Assembly (NCBI GenBank): GCA_031769625.1
Contig: JAUIMM010000124.1
Span: forward strand, 3,672,501 to 3,736,500
Length of the DNA stretch: 64,000 nucleotides
Reading direction: 5' to 3'
From: Taudactylus pleione
Lineage: Eukaryota > Chordata > Amphibia > Anura > Myobatrachidae
Made by a program: the position numbers and the translations under genes. Below are positions 39,901 to 61,766 of this stretch, one piece after another. A model generated the notes under the pieces. That model was given only the letters and a program-made list of their open reading frames with translations. It ran no database searches and had not been told where the DNA came from. The number at the start of each line of letters is the position of its first letter. Within the stretch, counting starts at the first letter, position 1.

Positions 39901-41509
39901 ATTTATTTGTTATCAGCCAATATGTCACAGTCTGGCATTGCAGCAGCACATCGCCAGGAATTTAATTCTCCCCAATGAGTCTATGGGGTTTTTTCAATTA
40001 AACGCAAGGTGAATAGTGTCGGGAAGTTGGTCCTGGATCTATAACAAATTTAGTCGGAGAATGCCGGTTCTCCCTACTTAACCTGGGTGTTTCGTTCGCG
40101 AGAACTGGCATTCTCCGACTAAAGTTCCGGCCGTGAGGCTGTTAGTGCCCCGCTAATCCAGCACAGCCTCGTGGCCGGCACTTTAGTCGGATATCTACTC
40201 ACACCCTCAGGAGGGTGCAAGAAGAAATACTTTAGTCAGCCTAACAGTGCGCTGAATTGAATCACCCCCTATGAAAAGCGACGGTATTCATTTATAGACC
40301 TCTTTCAAATTATCAGTAATGGTGTAATATCAATCACAAAACAATGGGGGGAAATCAATTCAGCGCGGTGATGAATAGCCGCAGGAGGGAGCTCCCGCAG
40401 CTATTCAATTCAATGCGCTGTGTGCCTTGTCAGGAAGCAGGTAAAGCTGGCCACACATCTAAAGATTATCTGTCCAACCAGTTGATTGGTTGGAATGAAA
40501 ATCTGGTAAGGAATTCAATCAGCAATTTCCTCCCAAACGCTGGAAAACTGACCAAAACTGTTGTTTGAACGAATAGTTTAGATCAAACATTTAACAAACT
40601 TGTCTGACGACCATTTTCATCTGTTTTCTGGCATTTAGGAGCAAATTGCTGATCATCAGTTACTCCCATTCGTTACCAGATTTTCATTCCAACCAATCAA
40701 CAAGTTGGCAGGTTGGATGTAAGTTGGTCTAGTGTGTGGCCAGCTTAAGTCAGAGAATGACGGTTCTCACAACTTAACCTGAGTGTTAAGGCGCGATAAC
40801 CGGCATTCTCCTTCGGGCGCACTGCTGTTAGCGCCGCGCTAAGCCGGTAAACAGCTGCGTGCCCGGAACTTTTGTCAGATTGTCACCCATGGGGGTGCGA
40901 GAAGAAATTCTTTGTCCGTCCAAACAGCGCGTTGAATAGCTGCGGGAGCTCCCTCCCACAGCTATTCTCCATCGCATTGGATTGAATTCCCCCCTATAAC
41001 TGATATCTAACCTTTACAGCGAAGGGGAAAAAAAGTTAGATAATCATAATTTTGTTTTAGTAAACCCTACCCTCCAACATGACCCGTTCCATTAGGTACA
41101 AAACACTCTGCTCCTGGACTTCCCACCTAATGTATGATTGCAGCCACCTGTGTTGAACTAGAATATTGTTGAGGAAGGTGATTCAGCACAGGTGATTGCA
41201 ATCATACATTAGGTGGGAAGTCCAGGAGCAGAGCATTTTGTACCTAATGGAACGGGTCATGTTGAAGGGATTGCTAAACACTATAGACTTTTAGTAACAA
41301 CACAACTTACATATATGGTCTTTCAGTCAGTGTAGCTTGTTGGTCACAATATATGCAATAGACACACACAGCCATACCTTGGTACCCCCTAAGCGTAGCA
41401 CCTCGGCCAGCGTGAAGCCGCCTCCTGCGTCCTCGCCTGTGTCTGCGTCGTCTCCCATATCCATGGCTTCGGCGCCCCGATCACGACCCGGCTTCATGAA
41501 AGCCTCCAT
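749..41509 (-). CDS. CEBPZ: CEBPZ gene, coding exons 1-12 (C-terminal exons outside window)
   Basis: Ortholog of CCAAT/enhancer-binding protein zeta, the vertebrate member of the Noc1/Mak21 family, a mainly nucleolar protein needed for 60S ribosome assembly and also described as a CCAAT-binding transcription factor. The exons on the minus strand are 41378-41509, 37190-38697, 28698-28929, 27696-27846, 14096-14184, 13929-13982, 5584-5686, 4590-4655, 3201-3267, 2636-2736, 1298-1355 and 749-939. They sum to 2752 nt, or 917 codons plus 1 nt, with compatible phases throughout and no internal stop; the human protein is about 1050 residues. Order along the protein: acidic N terminus, lysine-rich low-complexity stretch, HEAT-like helical region, CBF/Mak21 domain (end of exon 2 to exon 7), then acidic segments in exons 10-12. 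The basic C terminus lies beyond position 1. Introns 2, 4 and 6 are inflated to 8-13 kb by DIRS elements. Identification is from remembered family sequence, not a database search. Confidence 0.96.
1298..1355 (-). CDS. CEBPZ: CEBPZ exon 11 (58-nt microexon-like)
   Basis: This 58-nt exon lies between acceptor TATAG (1360-1356) and donor GG/GTAAGA (1298/1297). It encodes [20 protein letters not shown] with split terminal codons, aligning with the mammalian DTFEDDN...DMDFAG block. It is too short for an ORF scan and was found by translating for the block missing between exons 10 and 12. A T-run of about 26 lies just upstream of the acceptor on the coding strand. Confidence 0.93.
1356..2122. other. 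CEBPZ intron 10, 5'-distal part: poly(A) run, otherwise nothing recognised
   Basis: On the plus strand an A-homopolymer occupies about 1365-1390, which forms the polypyrimidine tract for exon 11 on the coding strand. The sequence from 1391 to 2122 is AT-rich and shows no convincing gene or repeat boundary. A 103-codon open frame at 1536-1847 has no family resemblance. Confidence 0.5.
2123..2526. mobile_element. MITE, 404 bp, TAA target duplication (PIF/Harbinger-like)
   Basis: The ends are inverted repeats: TGCTGGGCATACAC on the left, and TGCTGGCCATACAAG when the right end is read in reverse. A TAA trinucleotide flanks both sides (2120-2122 and 2527-2529). Inside, a near-perfect palindrome around 2140-2180 contains CAGATAAAATGTCTGTCAG and its complement, and the centre is GC-rich. 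There is no coding capacity. The TWA target site suggests PIF/Harbinger mobilisation; the superfamily is an inference. Confidence 0.75.
2636..2736 (-). CDS. CEBPZ: CEBPZ exon 10
   Basis: This 101-nt exon has acceptor AATAG (741-737 of the 2700 block) and donor G/GTAAGA at 2636/2635. It completes the Arg of exon 9, then encodes [14 protein letters not shown] followed by an acidic [19 protein letters not shown] run. This matches the mammalian RYYKKV...EESIEDVDDEEFEELI segment. Confidence 0.94.
2907..2951. repeat. (AC)n/(AT)n microsatellite in intron 9
   Basis: An alternating purine-pyrimidine tract of ACACACAC passes into TATATATA. Further TACATACA-type repeats occur at about 3135-3180. It lies inside CEBPZ intron 9 and has no coding role. 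Confidence 0.85.
3201..3267 (-). CDS. CEBPZ: CEBPZ exon 9
   Basis: This 67-nt exon has acceptor TTTTAG at 3273-3268 and donor CAG/GTAAAA at 3201/3200. It encodes [20 protein letters not shown] plus FHR, matching the strongly conserved [14 protein letters not shown] block of the family. It is too short for an ORF scan. Confidence 0.95.
3268..4589. other. CEBPZ intron 8, contains one foldback element
   Basis: Apart from the foldback element at about 3774-3891, I see AT-rich intronic sequence with no recognisable gene. The stretch at 4130-4260 is more GC-rich but shows no motif I can name. Confidence 0.5.
3774..3891. repeat. Short foldback element, about 118 bp
   Basis: The left arm AAGATCTACAGTAAAAAGG and the right arm CTTTTTACTGTAGATCTT are reverse complements. 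The interior carries repeated GTCTAGAC/GTCGAC-like hexamers. No target duplication was resolved. It behaves like a small MITE in intron 8. Confidence 0.7.
4590..4655 (-). CDS. CEBPZ: CEBPZ exon 8
   Basis: This 66-nt exon has acceptor TGCACAG (ending 4656) and donor CCAG/GTAGAA at 4590/4589. It enters and leaves in phase 1. It encodes [22 protein letters not shown], matching the mammalian ENTDSVVMQPKRKHF basic segment. The alignment is looser than in neighbouring exons, but phase and position fit exactly. Confidence 0.88.
4656..5583. other. CEBPZ intron 7: short tandem duplication, no gene
   Basis: AT-rich intron. A direct duplication of ATGCTGTATGTTTGTTTC occurs at about 5266-5302. A GC-rich patch GGGGCGGGGCC at about 4985 and short open frames show no family resemblance. 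No element boundary was resolved. Confidence 0.5.
5584..5686 (-). CDS. CEBPZ: CEBPZ exon 7
   Basis: This 103-nt exon has acceptor CTACAG (ending 5687) and donor CAAG/GTAATG at 5584/5583. It encodes [20 protein letters not shown] then DRFVYRNPK, nearly identical to the mammalian block and one of the best-conserved parts of the CBF/Mak21 region. It is in phase with exon 6 upstream (phase 0) and exon 8 downstream (phase 1). Confidence 0.97.
5764..6260. mobile_element. Non-autonomous TIR element, about 500 bp
   Basis: The outer ends GGGGGAATTCAATTA and TAATTGGATTCCCCCC form an imperfect terminal inverted repeat. The interior has CGAAAAACACAC-like subterminal repeats and a GC-rich core at about 6040-6130. 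There is no coding frame of known family. The same end type (GGGGGAATTCAAT) recurs near 40346-40994, suggesting one family. Confidence 0.6.
6261..6980. other. CEBPZ intron 6 between MITE and DIRS-A, nothing recognised
   Basis: A T-run is present at 6290-6302. The rest is unremarkable intron sequence. I see no gene, tRNA or clear repeat ends in this stretch. Confidence 0.45.
7801..9097 (-). mobile_element. 5'-truncated L2/CR1-type LINE inserted in DIRS-A
   Basis: The minus strand reads through the C-terminal RT region: [22 protein letters not shown], then [17 protein letters not shown]. The catalytic YADD has become YADG. The element then shows the typical frog LINE tail GGCGCTGCGGAAC...GCCATATAAATAA followed by (ATG)n at about 7801-7815. 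The open part at 8661-9122 covers RT, with further frames to 8020 broken by shifts. Similar flanks GCTGTATGTGTGTGT (7786-7800) and GCTGTATGTATGTATGT (9098-9114) look like a target-site duplication. L2 versus another CR1-group clade cannot be settled by eye. Confidence 0.88.
9170..10080 (+). pseudogene. DIRS-A gag remnant
   Basis: Translated fragments resemble the gag of copies B and [21 protein letters not shown] near 9402-9460 corresponds to the GLIRAV..AL(V/I)IED segment, and [18 protein letters not shown] sequence near 9735-9790 corresponds to the [14 protein letters not shown] segment. Several stops and frame changes make it non-functional. Gag in DIRS elements is thought to package the RNA; no enzymatic domain is expected. 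Confidence 0.7.
10360..11790 (+). pseudogene. DIRS-A RT-RNase H remnant
   Basis: The fragments [20 protein letters not shown] (about 10518-10577), [13 protein letters not shown] and [20 protein letters not shown] (10640-10815) are the RT fingers and palm of the DIRS type. A YLDDD box (about 10848-10862) survives in a shifted frame. RNase H pieces follow to about 11790 ([18 protein letters not shown] around 11498-11550). Frameshifts and a stop after NKFL make it inactive. Confidence 0.82.
12050..13076 (+). pseudogene. DIRS-A tyrosine recombinase remnant
   Basis: Fragments match the recombinases of B, C and [21 protein letters not shown] (about 12359-12418), [12 protein letters not shown], then [20 protein letters not shown] (12813 onward) containing the H-x-x-R box, and [13 protein letters not shown] with the candidate catalytic tyrosine. 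Internal shifts separate the pieces. Tyrosine recombinase instead of a DDE integrase marks this as DIRS-like rather than LTR. Confidence 0.82.
13392..13928. other. CEBPZ intron 6 next to exon 6: (CA)n-like tracts only
   Basis: Short CACACACACACGCA and CACACACACTCTCATTC tracts occur at about 13519-13560. Otherwise this is AT-rich sequence without a gene. Confidence 0.5.
13929..13982 (-). CDS. CEBPZ: CEBPZ exon 6 (54 nt)
   Basis: Exactly 18 codons, [18 protein letters not shown], between acceptor ACACAG and donor GGAG/GTAAGA, phase 0 on both sides. The mammalian equivalent [18 protein letters not shown] is nearly identical. It is separated from exon 5 by a 113-nt intron. Confidence 0.97.
14096..14184 (-). 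CDS. CEBPZ: CEBPZ exon 5 (89 nt)
   Basis: Acceptor TTCTTAG (ending 14185) and donor GAAG/GTAAGC at 14096/14095. It encodes [20 protein letters not shown] then [10 protein letters not shown], corresponding to the mammalian [24 protein letters not shown] block. It enters in phase 1 and leaves in phase 0. Confidence 0.97.
14422..14910. mobile_element. TIR element of 489 bp, family 1 copy 1, 3-bp target duplication
   Basis: The ends GGGCCTGATTCA and TGAATCAGGCCC are perfect 12-bp inverted repeats, continuing imperfectly inward (AAGGATCGCAG and TAGCGATCCTGG). TGA flanks both sides. The interior is rich in GCGATCGC-like and TGCGATC motifs and is non-coding. It is clearly homologous along its left part to 57529-58033. 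Confidence 0.8.
14911..15556. other. CEBPZ intron 4, AT-rich stretch without recognised content
   Basis: I see no gene or repeat ends. The open frame at 15025-15276 contains phrases such as [20 protein letters not shown] and could be a decayed ERV or LINE fragment, but I cannot name a family. Confidence 0.35.
15557..15690. repeat. Fragment of GGGCCATAT-CAATTAGCCACG repeat family
   Basis: GGGCCATATCCAATTAGCCACG followed by TTTTCC and TTTTCG blocks resembles, in reverse orientation, the sequence at 26271-26424 that ends CGTGGCTAATTGAATATGGCCC. Both appear to be ends of one non-autonomous TIR family. This copy directly abuts DIRS-B. Confidence 0.55.
16072..16180. repeat. DIRS-B internal complementary region
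   Basis: The first half, CCTATGGACTTCGTAGAAAT through GGTAAGTTCTTACC, is the reverse complement of the left tip (15752-15810). The second half, TTTCTACATCAGGGTCC then ATAGGGTATCCACAGGATACC, is the reverse complement of the right tip. In the accepted DIRS replication model this region templates a rolling circle before recombinase-mediated integration. Confidence 0.9.
16149..18816 (-). pseudogene. DIRS-B RT-RNase H-tyrosine recombinase, 809-codon open frame plus broken C terminus
   Basis: The frame at 16387-18816 is uninterrupted for 809 codons. It starts in RT ([20 protein letters not shown], then [33 protein letters not shown], and the catalytic YLDDLLLL). It passes through RNase H ([30 protein letters not shown]) and, after an apparent 2-nt deletion near 17530, reads into the recombinase frame ([34 protein letters not shown]). 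The normal RT-RNase H frame continues as a methyltransferase-like segment at 17163-17519 ([33 protein letters not shown]). The recombinase is broken near 16390 by a deletion of roughly 90 nt that removes the region before TRSVGPSW, including the His of H-x-x-R. The tyrosine-bearing end ([11 protein letters not shown]) is in another frame. Confidence 0.88.
17516..18862 (-). other. DIRS-B overlapping 448-codon open frame, in recombinase phase, over RT-RNase H
   Basis: This frame is open for 448 codons across the whole RT-RNase H coding segment. Undoing the 2-nt shift near 17530 puts it in the same phase as the recombinase frame downstream. Its translation is rich in Gly, Ser and Pro and resembles no domain I know. 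Overlap of the recombinase ORF with RT-RNase H is a known feature of DIRS-1 from Dictyostelium. Whether the overlap is translated here is unknown. Confidence 0.5.
18962..20297 (-). pseudogene. DIRS-B gag (frameshifted)
   Basis: The start at MSDSELEF (20297) is followed by [20 protein letters not shown] then AC, a C-x2-C-x16-C-x2-C arrangement that looks zinc-binding. The main block at 19251-19970 contains [19 protein letters not shown], then [15 protein letters not shown] and [19 protein letters not shown]. The C-terminal part (18962-19237, [19 protein letters not shown] and a Lys/Arg-rich tail) is in another frame. The gag role is inferred from its position upstream of RT and from conservation between copies. 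Confidence 0.75.
21250..21562 (+). mobile_element. L2-type LINE 3' tail inserted in DIRS-B
   Basis: GTAAGCTCTCATGAGCAGGG at about 21270 and GTAAGGCGCTGCGGAACACT then GGCGCCATATAAATAA at 21498-21536, ending in (ATA)n. These match the reverse complement of the tail of the LINE at 7801-9097. It is a severely 5'-truncated copy of the same family in the opposite orientation. Confidence 0.85.
21841..25260 (-). mobile_element. DIRS-F: old, heavily degraded DIRS-like element
   Basis: The left repeat begins near 21841 (GTTAAGTAACCAAAAATCC, then CAGGCTGGGGGACC). An internal complementary region at about 22081-22185 has CCCCCAGCCTGATTCAGAGA, GGTAAGTAACCAAAAATCC and GCTGGGGGACACTGG. On the minus strand, pieces of recombinase ([15 protein letters not shown] at about 22804-22848), RNase H ([13 protein letters not shown], about 23139-23177), RT ([19 protein letters not shown] near 23450-23500) and gag (AARRTLW, about 24440-24460) follow in DIRS order. 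Many stops and indels. The right end was not located; 25260 is approximate. Confidence 0.72.
25501..25605 (-). repeat. tRNA-derived SINE
   Basis: The reverse strand reads GGTGTAATGGTTAGCATTAC, TGCTTCACAGGATGAGGTCG and GGGTTCAGTTCCCACT, a tRNA-like head with a recognisable B-box (GGTTCAGTTCC). It continues as TGTGTGGAGTTTGTATATTC TCTCTGTG, the body typical of fish and amphibian tRNA-derived SINEs. It does not fold as a full functional tRNA and has no mature 3' end. Confidence 0.7.
25606..26255. other. CEBPZ intron 4: low-complexity A/T runs, nothing else recognised
   Basis: Runs of A and T occur at 25899-25920 and 26045-26059. No gene is seen. The part at 25800-25895 (GC-richer, with CCCCCCAGCAATGGGCGCC) could be the far flank of DIRS-F but does not match its known repeat. 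Confidence 0.4.
26271..26424. repeat. Second copy of the CAATTAGCCACG repeat family
   Basis: TTATCGGGCGAATCAGTTAT at 26271 to CGTGGCTAATTGAATATGGC CC at about 26424. The reverse complement of its right end matches 15557-15690. Imperfect inverted ends ATCGGGCGAA and CGGGCGAAAGG are present. Non-coding. Confidence 0.55.
26826..26990. repeat. TIR repeat with AGGATATCC motifs, copy 1
   Basis: CAGAATTTCCCAAACTCTGCC and GGAGTTTGTTGAAACTCTGC form inverted ends. The interior has TTAAGGATATTAATGCTTGA, then ACTTAATTAGTAATGCAGTC and AATTTGATTTAACCA. The same interior words appear at 51968-52108, so this is a dispersed family. Confidence 0.7.
26996..27165. repeat. Foldback MITE, 170 bp
   Basis: GGGGTAGATTTACTAAAGCT TCTAAAAATGAAAAGTGGA at the left and TCCACTTTTCATTTTTAGAA GCTTTAATGAATCTACCCC at the right are inverted over nearly 40 bp. 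The middle carries CTGATTGGTTGCTA, also seen in 42180-42200, which suggests a related family there. Confidence 0.8.
27166..27695. other. CEBPZ intron 4 next to exon 4, nothing recognised
   Basis: AT-rich sequence leading to the donor of exon 4. No gene or repeat boundary was seen. Confidence 0.45.
27696..27846 (-). CDS. CEBPZ: CEBPZ exon 4 (acidic linker)
   Basis: This 151-nt exon has acceptor GTCCAAG (ending 27847) and donor CAGG/GTAGCT at 27696/27695. It encodes [20 protein letters not shown] and a Glu/Asn-rich run, then [10 protein letters not shown]. The acidic block and SW(I/V)H match the mammalian ESDDEENFID...ASWVHFDNLKGG. The acceptor is AAG rather than CAG/TAG. Confidence 0.93.
27847..28697. 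other. CEBPZ intron 3 with one TIR repeat and a C-run
   Basis: Holds a repeat at about 28000-28375 related to 56852-57170 (both contain TAACCCTCCCTT-type segments flanked by GGGAT(G/T)-rich inverted ends), including (CA)n followed by a run of about 18 C at 28145-28177. No gene. Confidence 0.5.
28698..28929 (-). CDS. CEBPZ: CEBPZ exon 3 (CBF/Mak21 domain core)
   Basis: This 232-nt exon has acceptor GGCAG (ending 28930) and donor TGGG/GTATGT at 28698/28697. It encodes [20 protein letters not shown], then [20 protein letters not shown] and [20 protein letters not shown]. This is the hallmark stretch of the CBF/Mak21 domain and is almost identical to the mammalian sequence. Confidence 0.98.
28930..30040. 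other. CEBPZ intron 2 before DIRS-C: one possible repeat, no gene
   Basis: From about 29230 to 29650 the composition changes to GC-rich with self-complementary pieces (GGGCTCCGAAAGGAGCCC at 29294-29311), suggesting a non-autonomous element, but ends were not resolved. The remainder is ordinary AT-rich intron. Confidence 0.4.
30353..30455. repeat. DIRS-C internal complementary region
   Basis: ACCCTATGGACTTCGTAGAA to GGTAAGTTTTTACCATATCTC is the reverse complement of the left tip, directly followed by TTTCTACATCAGGGTCC and ATAGGGTATCCACAGGATACC, the reverse complement of the right tip. The two halves meet exactly as expected for a circle junction of the two element ends. Confidence 0.92.
30476..31690 (-). 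pseudogene. DIRS-C tyrosine recombinase
   Basis: Reads [20 protein letters not shown] then [20 protein letters not shown] (N-terminal SAM-like domain), and [20 protein letters not shown]. After a single frameshift near 31140 it continues as [20 protein letters not shown] (first catalytic Arg), [20 protein letters not shown] and [17 protein letters not shown] (H-x-x-R box). After a second shift it ends [19 protein letters not shown] with the candidate nucleophile tyrosine. All catalytic boxes are visible but spread over three frames, so the copy is inactive as it stands. It catalyses integration of the circular DNA intermediate in DIRS elements. Confidence 0.88.
31492..33446 (-). pseudogene. 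DIRS-C RT-RNase H-methyltransferase
   Basis: The N-terminal part at 33446-33130 ([28 protein letters not shown]) shifts frame near 33130 into [24 protein letters not shown] RT, with [33 protein letters not shown] and catalytic YLDDLLLV. A second shift near 32280 leads into RNase H ([32 protein letters not shown]) and the methyltransferase-like tail ([54 protein letters not shown]). This domain order is diagnostic of DIRS. Confidence 0.88.
33391..34833 (-). pseudogene. DIRS-C gag
   Basis: Starts [20 protein letters not shown]. The C-x2-C-x16-C-x2-C pattern (CTKC...CRQC) matches copy B. Downstream are [40 protein letters not shown] (34059-34382), [35 protein letters not shown] and [20 protein letters not shown], then a basic tail to 33391. 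Frame changes occur near 34390 and 34070. Confidence 0.8.
35898..36292. other. CEBPZ intron 2 after DIRS-C, nothing recognised
   Basis: AT-rich intronic sequence with no gene or repeat ends that I can define. Confidence 0.4.
36293..36614. repeat. TIR repeat, about 320 bp
   Basis: AAGGTGTGTATAGAC at the left and GTCTGTACGCACCTTT at the right are imperfect inverted repeats. The interior contains CACTCACGATAACGATG and CGATAATCGCATCGTGAGC, which are partly complementary to each other. No coding content. Confidence 0.6.
36741..36957. repeat. Foldback element, about 215 bp
   Basis: The left arm GGACGCACCAACAAACTGTG CTGATTAATTTTA and the right arm TAAAATTAATCAGCAATCTG CTGGTGCGTC are inverted. Inner arms CTTGTATATCTGTGTGC and GCACACAGATACACAAG extend the stem. 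Lies 230 bp from CEBPZ exon 2. Confidence 0.72.
37190..38697 (-). CDS. CEBPZ: CEBPZ exon 2 (large exon, 502 codons)
   Basis: Acceptor ATATAG (ending 38698) and donor ATAG/GTAGGA at 37190/37189. It begins [21 protein letters not shown] and [14 protein letters not shown], then a Lys/Glu-rich low-complexity region. Next come [20 protein letters not shown], a long helical repeat region ([80 protein letters not shown]), and the start of the CBF/Mak21 domain ([50 protein letters not shown]). The matching human exon is also about 1.5 kb. No stops. Confidence 0.98.
38698..39483. other. CEBPZ intron 1, proximal part: decayed repeat pieces
   Basis: At 38936-39310 ACATTTATCAAACTTGT and GGTTGCTATGCGCAACATCT CCACTT resemble the ends of the 26996-27165 family with a GC-rich insertion at 39030-39220. 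Not resolved further. No gene. Confidence 0.4.
39484..39776. mobile_element. MITE, about 293 bp, TAA target duplication
   Basis: Flanked by TAA at 39481-39483 and 39777-39779. The left end is AGCTGATATATAGGC and the right end is AGTGTGTACCCAGCT. The terminal AGCTG/CAGCT arrangement resembles the element at 40445-40745. Interior non-coding, with GCATTTCAATTTGCC-type palindromic pieces. Confidence 0.6.
39955..40275. repeat. TIR element related to the 40346-40994 element
   Basis: Contains GGAGAATGCCGGTTCTCCCTA CTTAACCTG and GTGGCCGGCACTTTAGTCGG, then GAGGGTGCAAGAAGAAATAC TTTAGTC and GCGCTGAATTGAATCACCCCC. The second element has the same words in the same order (AGAATGACGGTTCTCACAAC, GTGCGAGAAGAAATTCTTTG). 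Two adjacent copies of one family. Confidence 0.65.
40346..40994. mobile_element. TIR element interrupted by a nested MITE
   Basis: The left end GGGGGGAAATCAATTCAGCG and the right end CATTGGATTGAATTCCCCCC form an inverted repeat, extended inward by AGCCGCAGGAGGGAGCTCCC and GCTGCGGGAGCTCCCTCCC. The interior is homologous to 39955-40275 but is split at 40444/40746 by a second element with its own target duplication. Confidence 0.7.
40445..40745. mobile_element. Nested MITE, 301 bp, TAA target duplication
   Basis: Ends AGCTGGCCACACATCTAAAG and AGTGTGTGGCCAGCT, flanked by TAA on both sides (40442-40444, 40746-40748). Inner arms GGTTGGAATGAAAATCTGGT and ACCAGATTTTCATTCCAACC are perfectly complementary. 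PIF/Harbinger-like by target site. Inserted in the 40346-40994 element, therefore younger than it. Confidence 0.8.
41070..41269. mobile_element. Foldback MITE, exactly 200 bp, near-perfect 80-bp arms
   Basis: The left arm CCCTCCAACATGACCCGTTC CATTAGGTACAAAA is repeated inverted as TTTTGTACCTAATGGAACGG GTCATGTTGAAGGG. The arms continue through CTCCTGGACTTCCCACCTAA TGTATGATTGCA with few mismatches. The short loop is about 40 nt. It lies in CEBPZ intron 1, about 110 bp from exon 1. Confidence 0.88.
41378..41509 (-). CDS. CEBPZ: CEBPZ exon 1 (start codon)
   Basis: The ATG at 41509-41507 sits in a strong Kozak context (GCAGCCATGG). It encodes [21 protein letters not shown], then an acidic stretch and [13 protein letters not shown] before donor AAG/GTATGG at 41378/41377. 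[16 protein letters not shown] is the mammalian equivalent and crosses the same exon junction (exon 2 starts with QDF). The upstream frame has no other in-frame ATG nearby. Exon 1 is GC-rich. Confidence 0.95.
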
Positions 41510-41864
41510 GGCTGCCGCTGCGAGTGTGTAGTAGTCAGGGGCTGAGCAGAGCAGCAGCTGGGGCTACAGCGTGGTGTGACTGTACACCGGAACACGCGCG
41601 TCCCGTCTCAGCTGTAACACAAACACATCGCCAAATATCACATAACTTTCACAGGTCATCACATATTGTCCTATCGTACATGTACTATTGTAACACACCT
41701 ATAATGAGACACCGATGCTCGATTATAGCCTGACAGCGAGTTCCGTGCAACAGTAATTATGTATCTTCCAGGACCTGAACCGCGGGGTCAAAGGTCGCAG
41801 AGCCACGTGTTGTAGAGCATGTGCACAATCACTTCCTGGGTCCCGACCATCCCAATGTGTCGAG
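41510..41864. promoter_or_regulatory. Bidirectional CEBPZ-NDUFAF7 promoter
   Basis: Only 355 bp separate the two start codons. The region is CpG-rich near both genes and lacks a TATA box. Candidate sites seen by eye are: ETS/GABP-type ACCGGAA at 41586-41592 and CACTTCCTG at 41830-41838; an E-box CACGTG at 41804-41809; and a DR1-type GGGTCAAAGGTCG at 41785-41797. ETS sites are common in shared promoters of mitochondrial and ribosome-biogenesis genes. Site function is inference. Confidence 0.82.
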
Positions 41865-59755
<17,891 letters not shown>

Positions 59756-60786
59756 GTAACTTTTACTTACTGTTTTTGTTTTATCTATATATAATCATGT
59801 GATAATCACTAACAATGATCATTTGCATTTCTTATAAATTGAGATGTCAAATTGAAACTAATTTAATGTTCTAGAGGCTTTGTGCCTCTATTGGAAGCTT
59901 AATTACATTTTAAGTACACTTTATGTTCTCTCTCTCACTCTCTATCACACTGGGACAGGTAAGGCGGGAATCCGCGTCTGGTGCAGTCATACCTCCGTGC
60001 TCTGGGGACATATTGGAGGTGCTGATGTGGACACCGGTCCGCCCGGGAATCCACTAGACCACCAGGGCTGACTTTACTGGTGCAAGAGACCAGGGAACCA
60101 GTGGTTAATGTCGGCTTAGGGAAGGTCAGCTCTCTTTTTTTCCTGCGGCCGCTCACTCAGCTCAGAGCGACTTGCCACCTCTGAGCTGCTCCTCCTTCTC
60201 CCCCTGCTCCCTCAGAGACCTCCGGCAGCCATTTTCTAAACCGCATCCACAGCTCAATCCAAGAACACTGGATCCAGTCTCCTCACATACCATTCCTAAG
60301 AGCCAGGTTATATAGCGCTATAGCCTACCAGCCACTGTGGTCTGAGTAGTTGAATTTAGTGCCAATTGCATTTATATTTATTTTCTGCATTATATGTGAC
60401 ATGCTAGCGCTGTTGTTTTATTTTGATGTGTTTTTCTCACTCTGTCAACTTATGCCTTTCCTTTTTCTTTCACAATAACCCTGGAATACCGGTATATAGT
60501 GGGTTCCCTGTACTTCACATCTACTTGTATTTGTGAAGGCTGTCACATACTGTGTGGTTACACGCTGCTCAGTACCATATTTGGTGCTGTACTATCCTGC
60601 AGCTATGTCTAGCAAAGGCAAGGGTAGCAAGCAGGTCCTGCTCAGCAGGCTTAACCCAGGAGGATTTAATTCAGGCTGGGCTATGTGTAACTTGTTATAA
60701 TATACCAGGCCAACCAGACCCTGCTCAGGAAGCTCCTTGGGCTTCCTTCTCACAGATGTTAGCTACAATTGCGGACCTCCTAGCAG

Positions 60787-61766
60787 CAGGGGCGTATCTA
60801 GCTATTGGCCAGGATGGCACTTGCCAGGGGCGCCTGCTGGAGGGGGGGCGCCACCTGACAGTACCACCCTCTGCCGGGGATAGAATCACTACACTCCATC
60901 CCACCATAACACTTTAATGTCACCCTAAAGTAAGAAGACTACATGTCCCAGGGTGCAGCGCAGCGGTCAATGCCACGTGTGTGGTGAGGAAGTGGTGGAT
61001 TGGCTGCAGCAGTGCTCTGGGCTGGCGGCGGTATGGAGACTGCGCCGGCGGTGGTATGGAGATTGCTGCGCCCTCATCTTCATAAAATACTTTATCCATG
61101 TGACTTCCCCAACCTTGGTGTCTGGGGGAGCTCCCGGGTCTCTGTAACCTGTACACCATCCACTTTCATCACTGCACGGCGGCTGCTGGCGCTGAGCGAT
61201 CCCTGTGCTCCCTCCACACCCTTTGATGCCAGTTTCCCCTCCTGTGCGTCTCACGTTCTGCGTAAGTTTGTCACCTCCTATGTGTATCATCTCTTGTGTG
61301 TGTCACCTCCTATGTGTGTGTCTCATCACCTATGTGTGTGTGTCACCTCGTGTGTGTGTGTCTCACCTCCTATGTGTGTGTGTGTCACCTCGTGTGTGTG
61401 TGTGTGTGTGTCACGTCCTTTGTAAGTCACCTCCTATGTGTTTGTGTCACCTCCTGTTTGTGTGTGTCACCTTCTGTGTGTCATCTCCTGTGTGTATGTG
61501 TGTCACCTCCTGTGTGTGTCACCTCCTGTGTGTCACCTTCTCTGTGTCACCTCCGATGTGTGTGTCACCTTCTGTGTGTGTGTCACCTTCAGTGTGTGTC
61601 ATCCAGGGTTGTATCTACCCCTAGACCAGGATGCCACTCACCATGTTTGCTGGCACTAATCTCTATTTTATCTTTTGTTTTTCCGAAAATATGGGTCCGT
61701 GGGGGAAGGGGGGGGCGGCAGTCCCTTTCTTTGCCAGGGGCGCTTGGACCCCTAGATACACCCCTG
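60787..61766. mobile_element. hAT-type non-autonomous transposon, 980 bp, perfect 8-bp target duplication
   Basis: Flanked by CCTAGCAG at 60779-60786 and 61767-61774. Terminal inverted repeats are CAGGGGCGTATCTAG and, reversed, CAGGGGTGTATCTAG (14 of 15 match). The 8-bp duplication with a CAGGG terminus is characteristic of hAT elements. Inside are GCCAGGGGCGCC subterminal words and a GTGTGTCACCTCC tandem array. No transposase frame, so it is presumed to be moved in trans. Confidence 0.9.
61262..61605. repeat. Degenerate tandem array (GTGTGTCACCTCCTAT)n inside the hAT element
   Basis: Repeats of GTGTGTCACCTCCTATGTGT with unit lengths varying from about 14 to 32 bp through expansion of the TG part. 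It yields cysteine/valine-rich open frames in three phases that are not genes. Confidence 0.88.
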
